Shown here in pieces: positions 32,642 through 43,152 of a stretch of 64,000 bases of DNA. The position numbers were made by a program, and so were the translations under genes. Location of the stretch: positions 36,881-100,880 of the forward strand of contig NZ_KQ960610.1 in NCBI RefSeq assembly GCF_001553265.1, written 5' to 3'. Origin of the DNA: Prevotella sp. DNF00663. Its GTDB lineage: Bacteria; Bacteroidota; Bacteroidia; Bacteroidales; Bacteroidaceae. Positions within the stretch are counted from its first letter, which is position 1. Every line of letters starts with the position of its first letter. Below the pieces are notes generated by a model. It saw only the letters and a program-made list of their open reading frames with translations, did no database searches and was not told the origin of the DNA.

Positions 32642-35600
32642 ATGTTTTTTAAAATTATTACTGCTATTCTTCTCTCAGCAACAATCACTTCGTACGCGAT
32701 GGCGAATGACCAGACGCACAACATGATAGAGAAAGACAATAAGGAAATATCAATTTCTGGAAAAATCGTTGATTATGAAGGTAGACCTGTGATCGGTGCC
32801 AGTATCACGCTCAACGGCAAAAAAGCTGTTGCAACGAGCGACACTGATGGCAAATTCCATTTTCATGCCATCTCATTACCTGCCCCGTCTTACATACAAG
32901 TAACTTACTTAGGCATGGAAGCTAAAAAAATAACTCTGCAACCTCCATATCACGATCTTTTGATTAGGCTAAATGACAAAATCAATATGTTGGACGAAGT
33001 GGTTTCCACAGGATACAACAGACTTTTAAAAAGACGTTCGGCCGGTTCTTTTGCTGTAATCACACACGAGCAAATAGAAAATCAAGTGTCTACGTCGATT
33101 GACAAGATTCTGCAAGGACAAATTGCTGGCATGCACGTAAGCGTTCCAAACGGGAAACCCGGAGAAAGCGCTCAAGTAAGGATACGCGGAATTAACACCG
33201 TCAATGGCTCGGCTGAACCACTGTGGGTGGTTGACGGAGTCATCATGCAGGACAACTTGCCGAAAATATTGGGAACTGGCATGATGGATGCAAGTGATTT
33301 CAACAATATCTTTCGAAACGGAATTGGAGATATCAATCCTAACGACATAGAAAGTATAACCATCTTGAAAGACGCCGTAGCCTCGGCTATCTATGGCTCA
33401 AGGTCAGCAGGTGGCGTAATCTCTATCACTACCAAGCATGGAAAAGTCGGTAAGCCACGTGTGAACTACTCCACTCTGTTTACCATCGGATTATACCCCC
33501 AACGGCAGGAAAATATTATGAATACGGAAGAAAAGATACGATGGGAGCAGGAATTATGGAACGAATTTTCAGCGAAACCTTTCAAATCGGGCAATGGCTG
33601 GTACCCCGTGATCGGTATTGTGGGGATGATCCATGCAGACAAAATTGGTAAAAATGGGAAATTATGGACTGAAAACGGTTTCGAAAAAATGACAGAGGAA
33701 GAAAAGAGTGCTTATATAGAAGGACTTAAAAGAAATAATGTCAACTGGTATGACGAGATCTTCAGGAATTCCCTATCGCAAAATCACAACCTATCGTTGT
33801 CAGGAGGAACAGGCAAGATGGATTATTATACCTCGCTATCGTACACAAAGAATATGGGATTGGTCAAAAGAAATGACTATCAACGTTATACCTTTAACAT
33901 GAAAATCAACGTGAATCCCACTTCAAAGTTAAAGCTCGGGTTCAAGTCAACAGTTTCCTTTCAAAAAAGCGGCGATTTCGTATCAAGCGTCGACCCGTTT
34001 AGATACGCCTATTTTGCCAATCCTTACGAAACGCCATACAACGCTGACGGAAGCTATCGGGCAGATATGACCTATTTCAATCTCACCGAAATAAATGCAG
34101 GCGACGCATCACTCCCCTACATCCCTACAAATGGTTTCAACATACTGAGGGAGATGAATGAAACATCAAGTTGCAATACCAAATTGGGAATCAACATCCA
34201 AGGAACCTTCGATTATTTTCTTACCGATAATCTTAAATTTACGGGAATAGCAGCATACGGACGAAACAACATCAATGGTACTGACGAATTGGGCAAGAAT
34301 ACTTATGCTGCGTTCAAGAATCGGCTGCCATGGGACATGCAAAATAGAGAATGGAATGGTTATGGAATTCTGAGACAGAACTTCAGCGAAGGGAATAATT
34401 TCATGGGAAGGCTCATGCTTCGTTACGCACAAGACTTTCGGAAATTGCACCACATAGTCATGATCGGAGGCAGCGAAATCCGATCCTCTAAAAACCAAAG
34501 GTCTATTATGATGCAATATGGATATGATCCGGAGACAAAAATAACAGGTATGCCCGAACCTCCTGAGAATGGAAATATGTCTTACTCGAAGTGGATACAG
34601 TTGATCAATAATCTTTCCTCCTCGCAGTGGAACGAGCAAAAATATGCCTCTTTTTTCGCTACCGTGGACTATGACTTCAATAATACTTACACCCTCAATG
34701 CAGCTTTGAGAACTGATGGGTCAAATAACTTCGGTGCCAAGGAACAATTTAATCCAACATATTCTATAGGCGCGGCATGGAACATTGACAACGAAAGATT
34801 TTGGAGAAGCATAAAGCCTGTAATCAACCGACTAACCATGCGCGTATCCTATGGCTTTACAGGAAACGTAGTTCAAGGCATGTTGAAAAGCTTAGTCATA
34901 AGCACAGGGCGAAAAAAATGGAACGATCATATAACAGGAACGGTGAAAAACGCCCCAAATCCACATTTGCGGTGGGAACGGACACGCGACATGAAACTGG
35001 GCATCGACATGGGACTGTTCAACAACAGATTGAACATTAATACCGAGATTTATGAAAAACTCAGCTCCGACATCATCACCAGAGTGGGAACAGTGTCCAC
35101 CACTGGATTCACGGCATACAGTTTCAATACTTCAAAAATACGGAACAGAGGCTTGGAAATATCCATCTATGGAACTCCCATAAAGACGAAGAAACTAACT
35201 TTATCGACATCGGTCAATCTATCATGGAACAGAAACGAACTCGTGAAATTTGTAGCACCTCTTTTTGGAGTCAGCGATGGGAAATATCAAGGTTACCCGC
35301 TTGACGCCATTTTCAACGGTATATCAACGGGAATAGACAAGGAAACAGGATATTACAACATGAAGACAGTTCCTAATGCAAAGTTCGAAACAATTGCCGA
35401 CAAGAAGAACGTGGCAAACTACAAGTTCTATCTCGGTACCCGTAACGCTCCCTATTCAGGAGGCGGAAGTATAAATGTATCCTATGAAAGATTCACGTTC
35501 AGTGTACAAGCCGCCTATTCAATAGGGGGAAAGGCACTCAACGAAATTAATTCTCCTGTCAACTATTCCATGGTAGGATATTCTAGAAACAACACTCCCC

Positions 35601-35998
35601 AAACATCTTTCAGCGACATTTATACCAACCACCTCAACGTGGCGCGAGACAGGATGGACAGATGGACAACAGAGAATCGCGAAGGAACGAAATATCCTCG
35701 CATTGTAGATGCGTTCGGAGCACCCCTAAACCTTGAAGGCAATATGGTTACTGGTTCAAACATCATGGACGGAATTTATCTACAGGAAACATCATTCCTG
35801 CGCATAAGAAACATTTCTTTGAGCTACCTTTTTAATAAAAACGTGACAGAAACATTGGGACTTTCAAATCTTGGCATCACCTGCTCGGCACAGAACTTCT
35901 TCACTTTCACTAATTTTCGAGGCATTGACCCAGAACAACCGGGGCTTACCTATCCAATTACGAGATCAGTAACTTTCGGCTTGCAAATAGGTTTCTAA
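32642..35998 (+). CDS. SusC/RagA-family TonB-dependent outer membrane transporter (island)
   Basis: An 1118-residue outer membrane transporter. It has a signal peptide (MFFKIITAILLSATITSYAM) and a carboxypeptidase-D-like domain (ISGKIVDYEGRPVIGASITL). A TonB-box region (MLDEVVSTGYNRLLKRR) leads to the plug with VRIRGINTVNG, WVVDGVIMQDN and ILKDAVASAIYGSRSAGGV. The beta-barrel ends in GLQIGF. With the SusD-like lipoprotein next door it would import a glycan or peptide; no hydrolase or sensor accompanies it, so the substrate cannot be guessed. Arg is often coded by AGA/AGG, unlike the CGT/CGC-rich neighbours and the susC at 58.6 kb, suggesting transfer. Confidence 0.93.
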   Translation: MFFKIITAILLSATITSYAMANDQTHNMIEKDNKEISISGKIVDYEGRPVIGASITLNGKKAVATSDTDGKFHFHAISLPAPSYIQVTYLGMEAKKITLQPPYHDLLIRLNDKINMLDEVVSTGYNRLLKRRSAGSFAVITHEQIENQVSTSIDKILQGQIAGMHVSVPNGKPGESAQVRIRGINTVNGSAEPLWVVDGVIMQDNLPKILGTGMMDASDFNNIFRNGIGDINPNDIESITILKDAVASAIYGSRSAGGVISITTKHGKVGKPRVNYSTLFTIGLYPQRQENIMNTEEKIRWEQELWNEFSAKPFKSGNGWYPVIGIVGMIHADKIGKNGKLWTENGFEKMTEEEKSAYIEGLKRNNVNWYDEIFRNSLSQNHNLSLSGGTGKMDYYTSLSYTKNMGLVKRNDYQRYTFNMKINVNPTSKLKLGFKSTVSFQKSGDFVSSVDPFRYAYFANPYETPYNADGSYRADMTYFNLTEINAGDASLPYIPTNGFNILREMNETSSCNTKLGINIQGTFDYFLTDNLKFTGIAAYGRNNINGTDELGKNTYAAFKNRLPWDMQNREWNGYGILRQNFSEGNNFMGRLMLRYAQDFRKLHHIVMIGGSEIRSSKNQRSIMMQYGYDPETKITGMPEPPENGNMSYSKWIQLINNLSSSQWNEQKYASFFATVDYDFNNTYTLNAALRTDGSNNFGAKEQFNPTYSIGAAWNIDNERFWRSIKPVINRLTMRVSYGFTGNVVQGMLKSLVISTGRKKWNDHITGTVKNAPNPHLRWERTRDMKLGIDMGLFNNRLNINTEIYEKLSSDIITRVGTVSTTGFTAYSFNTSKIRNRGLEISIYGTPIKTKKLTLSTSVNLSWNRNELVKFVAPLFGVSDGKYQGYPLDAIFNGISTGIDKETGYYNMKTVPNAKFETIADKKNVANYKFYLGTRNAPYSGGGSINVSYERFTFSVQAAYSIGGKALNEINSPVNYSMVGYSRNNTPQTSFSDIYTNHLNVARDRMDRWTTENREGTKYPRIVDAFGAPLNLEGNMVTGSNIMDGIYLQETSFLRIRNISLSYLFNKNVTETLGLSNLGITCSAQNFFTFTNFRGIDPEQPGLTYPITRSVTFGLQIGF

Positions 35999-36020
35999 CA
36001 TCATTCAAAAAGATATATAT

Positions 36021-37394
36021 ATGAAGAACTATTATCACACGGGGATCTTAATTGCGATCACGCTAATCGTATCCTCATGTAGCGAATATCTCAAAGAGAA
36101 CAATTATAACAACGTTTTGCCTAAAACACCAGAGGATTACGGCACATTAATATATGCGCAACTGTCATCATTGGAGACTACCCCCTCGTCCGTTACGCTG
36201 GAATCCTACAAGCGTGCCATCGAAAAGGAATTATATGCCGACAATCTGAACGCTTCCATGAATAAAGGTAGAAGTTTGAAAGTCTTTTATGTAGGCGACG
36301 GAGCCATAGGAAACATGTATGTTTTAATGAGAGGATACAAGGAAATCAAGGATTACAACATTGTTCTTGACGCACTGAATGCATCGGACTCCATCTCACG
36401 TACACTCAGCGTTACAGCTCGTATCATGCGTGCAGTCGCATACTATAACCTGATGCGCGATTATTGCGATCCATGGAATGCAAATTCACCGGAGAAACAG
36501 ATGGGACTGCCTCTTGTTACCGAGTTCAATATGGAATCAAGACCCGGACGAAGCAGCTTGCAAAAAACGGCAGAATTTATCATCAAAGAATTACAGACCG
36601 CCATCAATGACAAGCAAGAGAATGAAGAGATGTACTTTACCACCGATGTAGCAAAAGCTTATTTGGCACGGACCTACTTTTGGAGTGAGAAATGGGAGAA
36701 AGCTTTGCCAATATGCTTAGAATTGCTCAATAAATATCCTTTGCTACAAGGCAAGGAATACACCAATATGCTTGAAAATAAACTACAACGCTCGGGAAAT
36801 ATATTAATCATGTCAAATACAGGCTATTCCGTTTACGCATATGACAGAGACGTGAACAAACTGAAGGAGCGTCCACTTTCCATCGGCTTTTATAAGTTAT
36901 TTTCCGAAAAAGAAAAGGATATTAGATTCAAATACATAGACAAGAAACTTAGAACCACAAAAGCTGCATTTACAGGGATACGAGGTGCCGAGTTCGCACT
37001 AATGGGCATGGAATGTCTAGCTCATTTAGGACGCCTAGATAAGGCTCTAAAAATGCTTAACGACTTTCGCTCACATCGTATCACCGACTATTCACCTTAT
37101 ATAGTAGCCACTCTTCCATCCGTTGACCATTCCGCCCTTATAAAGATTGATGCCGAGGGAAAGCCTCTGACGCCACTGATGCAAGCCATACTGAATGAGC
37201 GCAGAAAGGAACTGATGCTAGAAAACGATCGATGGTATGAACTCAAGCGCAATGGAATGCCAGAATTTTGGGTGACAGACGGAAGAACAAAAAAGATTAC
37301 CAAAAAGTATCTTTACAACTTCCCGTTCCAACTACGCGACTATTTAATAAATCCTGAATTGGAAATAAATCAGGGATATGTATATCAAAATTGA
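36021..37394 (+). CDS. SusD/RagB-family substrate-binding lipoprotein (island)
   Basis: A 457-residue lipoprotein with a signal ending in LIVSSC (Cys at residue 20). Helical SusD features follow: MRAVAYYNLMRDYCDPWN, DVAKAYLARTYFWSEKWEKA (TPR-like) and ILNERRKELMLENDRWYELK near the C-terminus. It would cap the SusC barrel at the cell surface and capture substrate. At 457 residues it is shorter than typical polysaccharide-type SusD proteins (500-600) and nearer the RagB size range, which hints at a peptide or small-glycan ligand; this is weak evidence. It starts 22 bases after the susC stop. Confidence 0.9.
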   Translation: MKNYYHTGILIAITLIVSSCSEYLKENNYNNVLPKTPEDYGTLIYAQLSSLETTPSSVTLESYKRAIEKELYADNLNASMNKGRSLKVFYVGDGAIGNMYVLMRGYKEIKDYNIVLDALNASDSISRTLSVTARIMRAVAYYNLMRDYCDPWNANSPEKQMGLPLVTEFNMESRPGRSSLQKTAEFIIKELQTAINDKQENEEMYFTTDVAKAYLARTYFWSEKWEKALPICLELLNKYPLLQGKEYTNMLENKLQRSGNILIMSNTGYSVYAYDRDVNKLKERPLSIGFYKLFSEKEKDIRFKYIDKKLRTTKAAFTGIRGAEFALMGMECLAHLGRLDKALKMLNDFRSHRITDYSPYIVATLPSVDHSALIKIDAEGKPLTPLMQAILNERRKELMLENDRWYELKRNGMPEFWVTDGRTKKITKKYLYNFPFQLRDYLINPELEINQGYVYQN

Positions 37395-37419
37395 CAGACC
37401 ATTCAAAAAGGAAACGAAC

Positions 37420-37671
37420 ATGAGATTTTTACATTGCATTTACACTTTTTCGAGCATCCTTATTTTGGCTGCCATGTCATGCACCAGCATAGAAGAAGGT
37501 GTCGCACCAGAAGGACTAACTGAGGCTCACGACAAGGGGATGGGAAATATCTACATCAAACAAGACCCTCTGTCTGAGGAAGAAAAAGATTCCATAGAAC
37601 GGCTCAAGCTACAATATGAAAAAATTGAACAACAGGAGCCACATGCCATCATAGATATCAATCAACGATAA
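37420..37671 (+). CDS. small lipoprotein of the island SusCD operon
   Basis: An 83-residue protein with a lipoprotein signal (MRFLHCIYTFSSILILAAMSC, Cys at residue 21) and an acidic, helical rest rich in Glu and Lys (DPLSEEEKDSIERLKLQYEK). I do not recognise the family. It starts 25 bases after the SusD-like stop and ends five bases before the transposase remnant begins. It may have been shortened when the insertion sequence arrived: the last residues (HAIIDINQR) run up to the junction. It could be a surface accessory lipoprotein of the SusCD pair. Confidence 0.65.
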   Translation: MRFLHCIYTFSSILILAAMSCTSIEEGVAPEGLTEAHDKGMGNIYIKQDPLSEEEKDSIERLKLQYEKIEQQEPHAIIDINQR

Positions 37672-37676
37672 CGGCC

Positions 37677-38680
37677 ATGATAGGCCCCCAACTCTATCCT
37701 CCTTGTTTAAGGTTAGTTGGTCATCGTCAGATCAAACAGCCCCTTTTCTCTCAACTCGATCAGCCAATCGATTGGAATCCCATCTGTGGACTAGTTGAGA
37801 TTGCTTATACCAAAGATGACCGTCCCACCGGTCGTCCGAGCTATGACAGCCTTGTGTTATTCAAGACCGAACTCCTTCGTACATGGTACAGCCTGAGTGA
37901 CGGCGGGGGCGAGGAGCAGGTCAATGCCCGCTTGTCTTTCAGTTGATTTGTCGGCTTAGGATTGGACGACTGCGCTCCAGATAGTACGACGGTGTGTCGT
38001 TTCCGCAACATTCTGCTTGAAACCGACCTTTACGACGATGTGCTGGAAGAGATTGATCGCCAGTTAGAGTCGGCCGGTGTTTTGGTTAAGCGTGGCACCA
38101 TAGTTGACGCCAGTATCACGGACATCCCTCGTCATCCCCGCGGGCGTAAGGAATACGAAGTAGTCGAGGAACGCAATGAGGAGACAGGTATGGATATAGC
38201 AGGAAAGGCTATGGTTAAAGGCCTTGTCAAGCCTAATGTTGACGGCGAAGTATATTGGGTAAAGAAGATGGGCAAGTTACACTTCGGATACAAGCGACAT
38301 TTGGTTACGGGCGAGATGGGTTTGGTGATTGCCTAGGAAACTACATCGGCTAACAAAGTGACATCAAACATTTGGAAAGGCCGTTAGCAAAAGCCAAACT
38401 TCCGCAGGGTACACCTGTTTATGCCGACAAGGGACATGACTCTGCGGGGAACAAGGGTGTACTTAAACGTGTGAAGTTCAAGAGTCGTATCATGCACAAA
38501 GGAGTAAGAGGATGCAAGCTGACTGAAAGAGAGCAGCGTATCAATGTAGCCACCAGCAAGACAAAATACAAAGCGAAACGTACCTTTGGCTCTATTCGCA
38601 GGCGGTTTCATGGTGGCATTGCCAGATATGTACATTTTAATTCCGCCAACGGGTTATCCTTTTTATATCCAGCTTGTTAA
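37677..38680 (+). pseudogene. IS5-family-like transposase, inactivated
   Basis: A DDE transposase broken into three open stretches. Part 1: MIGPQLYPPCLRLVGHRQIK to NARLSFS, ended by an in-frame TGA at 37944. Part 2: VGLGLDDCAPDSTTVCRFRN, with the first catalytic Asp in TIVDASIT, to GEMGLVIA, ended by a TAG near 38333. A frameshift follows near 38360. Part 3: ERPLAKAKLPQGTPVYADKG, where HDSAGNKGVL holds the second acidic region, ending at 38680. Two stops and a frameshift make it non-functional. Clear terminal inverted repeats were not found. It lies just behind the SusCD operon. Confidence 0.85.
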
Positions 38681-39049
38681 GTGGATGTCAAGGAAAAGTA
38701 GAAGTTAAAGGAAAAAGGGGTCAAAGCAAAGAAATAATTTCTATAAGAAAAGGAGTATCTGTGGAGAAATAAAACAGACTAAGAAAGAAGTCATTTATGA
38801 CTTTCAAATAGATGATACGGGAGTGAGCATCAAATATGTCTTTAGAATTTGTGACGATAAATGGTATTTAGTAGAGATAATAGATGAAAGTACTTGATGC
38901 AATAGATTGTATATGAAGAGAATAATAAGAAATTGAAGAGAAGGGAAAGGCAGATGGGAAATCGCACGCCAAGTTTGTTCGTGAAATCTCATGTCGCCTT
39001 TAGCTATATATAACTTTAAGAGTTTGGCAATATCGCTCAATAAAGTTAT
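38656..39049 (+). repeat. right copy of the island-bracketing repeat
   Basis: Matches the left copy in two blocks (38656-38770 and 38848-39049). Here the block follows the transposase remnant directly, so the original order was transposase, DUF4348-like gene, non-coding tail. Confidence 0.8.
38784..38897 (+). pseudogene. DUF4348-like protein, C-terminal half only (right copy)
   Basis: The frame reads KEVIYDFQIDDTGVSIKYVF then RICDDKWYLVEIIDEST and a stop at 38897. The N-terminal half that the left copy keeps is missing. The open frame continues a few codons upstream (GEIKQT) into the repeat's first block. Confidence 0.65.
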
Positions 39050-39456
39050 GAAAAGTGCGGCAGTGCAGACTGACGGTACGGTGGGGCAGATGAGTCTTTG
39101 TTTTCTCTTCATGCTCTATATATAATATGGTGGAAGTCTTGGATTATGAGTAAGGGGAGGGATGGAAGGGAGTCTGTGTTTGTTAACTATATTGTTTGGC
39201 AATTTACAAATTCAATAAGTTATAGGCTCATAAAACTCAATAACTCATAAGCTAGTACTTTTATATGATAGTTACAAATAACTTACTAAAGTTATATTTT
39301 GTTAAATATTTAATCTGTAAAAATATCGCGGCTTATATATGTTAGGTAATTCAAATAATTGTTCGTACCTTTGCAGCCCGAAATAGCATGTTGTATTGTG
39401 TCTGTTTCGTAACGGTTTGATAATAAACAAAATATATATAATTAAAAAGTAAAATT
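39050..39456. other. gap between the island and the str operon
   Basis: No gene is seen. It has AACTCATAA-type words at 39208-39252, then an AT-rich leader with the rpsL promoter. Confidence 0.5.
39366..39373 (+). promoter_or_regulatory. -7 promoter element for the str operon
   Basis: TACCTTTG followed by CAGCCC matches TAnnTTTG. It lies 83 bases before the rpsL ATG; the -33 box is not clear. Confidence 0.6.
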
Positions 39457-39840
39457 ATGCCTACTATTTCACAATTGGTAAGAAAAGGCAGAAAGGACAT
39501 CGTAGACAAGAGCAAGTCTCCGGCTTTGGACAATTGTCCTCAGCGCCGTGGCGTTTGTGTTCGTGTTTACACTACAACTCCTAAGAAGCCTAATTCGGCA
39601 ATGCGTAAGGTTGCCCGTGTACGTTTGACAAACTCTAAGGAAGTGAACTCTTACATCCCCGGAGAAGGTCATAACTTGCAGGAGCACAGTATTGTGTTGG
39701 TACGCGGTGGTCGTGTAAAAGACCTCCCTGGTGTTCGTTATCACATCGTACGTGGTACTCTTGATACCGCAGGTGTAGCTAACCGTACCCAGCGTCGCTC
39801 TAAGTATGGAGCTAAGCGTCCTAAGGCAGCTAAAAAGTAA
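39457..39840 (+). CDS. rpsL: 30S ribosomal protein S12
   Basis: A 127-residue S12 of the decoding centre, with [20 protein letters not shown] and [20 protein letters not shown]. Lys43 and Lys88, where streptomycin-resistance mutations fall, are the wild-type residues. First gene of the str operon. The 188 bases before rpsG include a small hairpin (GCTAG...CTAGC, about 39873-39892). Confidence 0.98.
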   Translation: MPTISQLVRKGRKDIVDKSKSPALDNCPQRRGVCVRVYTTTPKKPNSAMRKVARVRLTNSKEVNSYIPGEGHNLQEHSIVLVRGGRVKDLPGVRYHIVRGTLDTAGVANRTQRRSKYGAKRPKAAKK

Positions 39841-40028
39841 TAAGCTGTAAAAGACATTGCGAGTAGGCTTGGTGCTAGTGTTTTTGCTAGCCTTCTTGTC
39901 TACTTGTTATTTAAAGAAAAATCGTTTTGCTGGAGAATTGTTAACGACAGGTTGAGTAAATGTCCGAGTGAGGATGTTGAAGAAGACAGAAGTACAGCCC
40001 CAAGCAGAATTTTATTTTAAAAACAAAA

Positions 40029-40505
40029 ATGAGAAAAGCAAAACCAAAGAAGCGTGTGATCTTACCAGATCCAGTCTTCAATGACCAAAAGGTCTCTAAA
40101 TTCGTGAATCATTTGATGTATGATGGTAAGAAGAATACATCTTATGAAATTTTCTACAAAGCTCTTGATGTGGTAACAGAGAAGATGGCTAAGGAAGAAA
40201 AGTCAGCTCTTGAAATCTGGAAGCAAGCTCTTGATAACATTACTCCTCAGGTAGAGGTAAAGAGTCGCCGTATCGGTGGTGCTACATTCCAGGTACCTAC
40301 AGAAATTCGTCCCGATCGTAAAGAGAGTATTTCTATGAAGAATCTAATCCTCTTTGCTCGTAAGCGTGGTGGTAAGACGATGGCAGAGAAACTCGCTGCT
40401 GAGATTGCAGATGCTTACAACAATCAGGGTGGTGCTTATAAGCGTAAGGAAGATATGCATCGTATGGCTGAGGCTAACCGTGCATTTGCTCACTTCAGAT
40501 TCTAA
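40029..40505 (+). CDS. rpsG: 30S ribosomal protein S7
   Basis: A 158-residue S7, which nucleates the 3' major domain of 16S rRNA and is a common autoregulator of str operons. Seen: [38 protein letters not shown] and AHFRF at the end. fusA starts 24 bases later. Confidence 0.98.
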   Translation: MRKAKPKKRVILPDPVFNDQKVSKFVNHLMYDGKKNTSYEIFYKALDVVTEKMAKEEKSALEIWKQALDNITPQVEVKSRRIGGATFQVPTEIRPDRKESISMKNLILFARKRGGKTMAEKLAAEIADAYNNQGGAYKRKEDMHRMAEANRAFAHFRF

Positions 40506-40529
40506 TCATATTAATCAGGAAAAGAAAAA

Positions 40530-42644
40530 ATGGCAAATCGCGATTTACATTTGACTCGTAATATCGGTATTATGGCTCACATTGATGCCGGTAAGACAAC
40601 AACATCAGAGCGTATCCTTTTCTACACAGGAAAGACTCACAAGATTGGTGAGGTACATGATGGTGCTGCAACCATGGACTGGATGGCTCAGGAGCAGGAG
40701 CGTGGTATCACTATTACATCTGCTGCTACTACTTGTAACTGGAATTACAATGGTAAGTCATTCAAGATAAACCTGATTGATACTCCGGGACACGTTGACT
40801 TTACAGCAGAGGTTGAGCGTTCACTTCGTGTGCTTGATGGTGCTGTGGCTACATATTCTGCAGCTGATGGTGTTCAGCCTCAGTCTGAAACTGTATGGCG
40901 TCAGGCAGATAAGTACAATGTGCCTCGTCTCGGTTACGTAAACAAGATGGATCGTTCTGGTGCAGACTTCTTTGAGACTGTTCAGCAGATGAAGGATATC
41001 TTGGGTGCTAATCCATGTCCTGTTCAGATTCCTATTGGAGCTGAGGAAAACTTTAAGGGTGTTGTGGACTTGATCAAGATGAAGGCTATTCTGTGGCATG
41101 ATGAGACCATGGGTGCTGAATATTCTTTGGAAGAAATTCCTACAGACCTCGTAGATGAAGCTAATGAGTGGAGAGAGAAGATGGTAGAAAGTGCTGCCAA
41201 CTTTGACGACGAGCTGATGGAACTTTATCTTGAGGGTAAGGATATTCCTGAAGAGATGTTGATGAAGGCTATCCGCAAGGGTACTATCTCTATGGAGTTG
41301 ACTCCGATGGTGCTCGGTTCTTCTTATAAGAATAAGGGTGTTCAGCCTTTGCTCGATTATGTTTGTGCTTTCCTTCCTTCACCACTGGATACAGAGAATA
41401 TCGTTGGTACCAATCCTGATACTGATGAAGAAGAAGATCGTAAGCCTTCGGATGACGCTCCTACTTCTGCACTCGCATTTAAGATTGCTACTGATCCGTT
41501 TATGGGGCGTTTGGTATTCTTCCGCGTTTACTCTGGTAAGGTTGCAGCCGGTTCTTATGTTTATAACCCACGTTCGGGTAAGAAAGAGCGTATCAGCCGT
41601 CTGTTCCAGATGAACTCTAAGCAGGAGATTCCAATGGAGTCTATCGATGCTGGTGATATCGGAGCAGGTGTAGGTTTCAAGGATATCCGTACAGGTGATA
41701 CACTCTGTGATGAGAATCATCCTATCGTATTGGAATCTATGACATTCCCTGATACTGTAATCTCTATTGCCGTAGAACCAAAGAGTCAGGCTGACGTAGC
41801 TAAGATGGATAATGGTCTTGCTAAGCTTGCAGAAGAAGACCCAACATTCACAGTACGTACTGACGAACAGAGTGGTCAGACTATTATCTCTGGTATGGGT
41901 GAGCTTCACTTGGATATTATTATCGACCGTTTGAAACGTGAGTTTAAGGTAGAATGTAACCAAGGTAAGCCTCAGGTTAACTATAAAGAAGCAATTACCA
42001 AACCTGTTACACTTCGCGAGGTTTATAAGAAGCAGAGTGGTGGTCGTGGTAAATTCGCTGACATCATTGTTACAATCGGTCCTAAGGACGAAGACTTTAA
42101 TGAGGGCGATTTGCAGTTTGTTAACGAGGTGAAAGGTGGTAACGTTCCTAAGGAATTCATCCCCTCAGTACAGAAGGGTTTCCAAGATTCATTGAAGAAT
42201 GGTGTACTTGGTGGTTATCCTATGACAGGTTTGAAGGTTACTTTGACCGATGGTAGCTTCCACCCGGTAGACTCAGACCAATTGTCGTTTGAACTTGCTG
42301 CACACAACGCATTCAAGAACGGATGTCCTAAGGCAGGCCCTGTTTTGATGGAGCCTATCATGAAGGTAGAAGTTGTAACTCCGGAAGAGAACATGGGTGA
42401 TGTCATTGGTGACTTGAATAAGCGTCGTGGTATGGTTCAAGGTATGGATGAGGCTCGTAGCGGTGCTCGTATCGTAAAAGCTATGGTTCCTCTAGCAGAG
42501 ATGTTCGGCTATGTAACAACTTTGCGTACCATCACTTCTGGTCGTGCTACTAGCTCTATGGAGTATGATCATCATGCAGCTCTTTCTTCAAGCATTGCTA
42601 AGGCTGTACTTGAGGAAAGTCACGGACACGCAGAACTTCTGTAA
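40530..42644 (+). CDS. fusA: translation elongation factor G
   Basis: A 704-residue GTPase that drives translocation on the ribosome. G1 is AHIDAGKT (residues 16-23), followed by the switch I segment [12 protein letters not shown]3 DTPGHVDFT and G4 NKMDRSGAD. Domains II-V end in [19 protein letters not shown]. tuf does not follow as it does in enterobacteria; instead comes a hairpin and rpsJ. Only one EF-G is in the window, so no statement on a paralogue can be made. Confidence 0.98.
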   Translation: MANRDLHLTRNIGIMAHIDAGKTTTSERILFYTGKTHKIGEVHDGAATMDWMAQEQERGITITSAATTCNWNYNGKSFKINLIDTPGHVDFTAEVERSLRVLDGAVATYSAADGVQPQSETVWRQADKYNVPRLGYVNKMDRSGADFFETVQQMKDILGANPCPVQIPIGAEENFKGVVDLIKMKAILWHDETMGAEYSLEEIPTDLVDEANEWREKMVESAANFDDELMELYLEGKDIPEEMLMKAIRKGTISMELTPMVLGSSYKNKGVQPLLDYVCAFLPSPLDTENIVGTNPDTDEEEDRKPSDDAPTSALAFKIATDPFMGRLVFFRVYSGKVAAGSYVYNPRSGKKERISRLFQMNSKQEIPMESIDAGDIGAGVGFKDIRTGDTLCDENHPIVLESMTFPDTVISIAVEPKSQADVAKMDNGLAKLAEEDPTFTVRTDEQSGQTIISGMGELHLDIIIDRLKREFKVECNQGKPQVNYKEAITKPVTLREVYKKQSGGRGKFADIIVTIGPKDEDFNEGDLQFVNEVKGGNVPKEFIPSVQKGFQDSLKNGVLGGYPMTGLKVTLTDGSFHPVDSDQLSFELAAHNAFKNGCPKAGPVLMEPIMKVEVVTPEENMGDVIGDLNKRRGMVQGMDEARSGARIVKAMVPLAEMFGYVTTLRTITSGRATSSMEYDHHAALSSSIAKAVLEESHGHAELL

Positions 42645-42658
42645 TAAATAGAATAGGT

Positions 42659-42710
42659 GAGGAGAGACGTTGCTTAGCGAATGACTCTTAAGCAATGTAT
42701 CTCTCTTCCT
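42659..42710 (+). promoter_or_regulatory. long imperfect hairpin between fusA and rpsJ
   Basis: GAGAGACGTTGCTTA (42662-42676) pairs with TAAGCAATGT and CTCTC (about 42689-42705), giving roughly 15 pairs with a small bulge. No T-run follows. It could be an attenuator, a processing site or the leader structure of the S10 operon. Confidence 0.5.
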
Positions 42711-42739
42711 AATAATAACAACAATTATCATTTAAAGAA

Positions 42740-43045
42740 ATGAGTCAGAAAATCAGAATTAAGCTGAAGTCTTACGACCACATGTTGGTAGACAAGTCAG
42801 CAGAGAAGATTGTTAAGGCCGTTAAGGCTACCGGTGCTATCGTGAGTGGTCCTATTCCATTGCCAACACGCAAGCGTATCTATACTGTAAACCGTAGTAC
42901 TTTCGTTAATAAGAAAGCTCGTGAACAGTTCCAATTACAGGACTTTAAGCGTCTTATCGATATCTATAGCTCTACAGCTAAAACTGTTGATGCTTTGATG
43001 AAACTTGAGTTGCCTAGTGGTGTAGAAGTAGAGATTAAGGTATAA
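42740..43045 (+). CDS. rpsJ: 30S ribosomal protein S10
   Basis: A 101-residue S10 (NusE), also part of the antitermination complex with NusB. Motifs: [39 protein letters not shown] and SGVEVEIKV at the end. It opens the S10 gene set after a hairpin-bearing gap. Confidence 0.98.
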   Translation: MSQKIRIKLKSYDHMLVDKSAEKIVKAVKATGAIVSGPIPLPTRKRIYTVNRSTFVNKKAREQFQLQDFKRLIDIYSSTAKTVDALMKLELPSGVEVEIKV

Positions 43046-43152
43046 GAAAGGTTGACAGGCTGGGATGTAGCTGGATGATTTGTCGATAATTCGAGAGATA
43101 AAGGTTCTCCTAAGTCTACAAACTCATAAATCATTTTAAAATAAAAATTGAA

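Noticed and set aside
39841..40028. Extra gene between rpsL and rpsG
   Set aside because: The 188-base gap has only a short hairpin and a CTTGTCTACTTGTTA word of the dispersed repeat; no start-to-stop frame has coding character.
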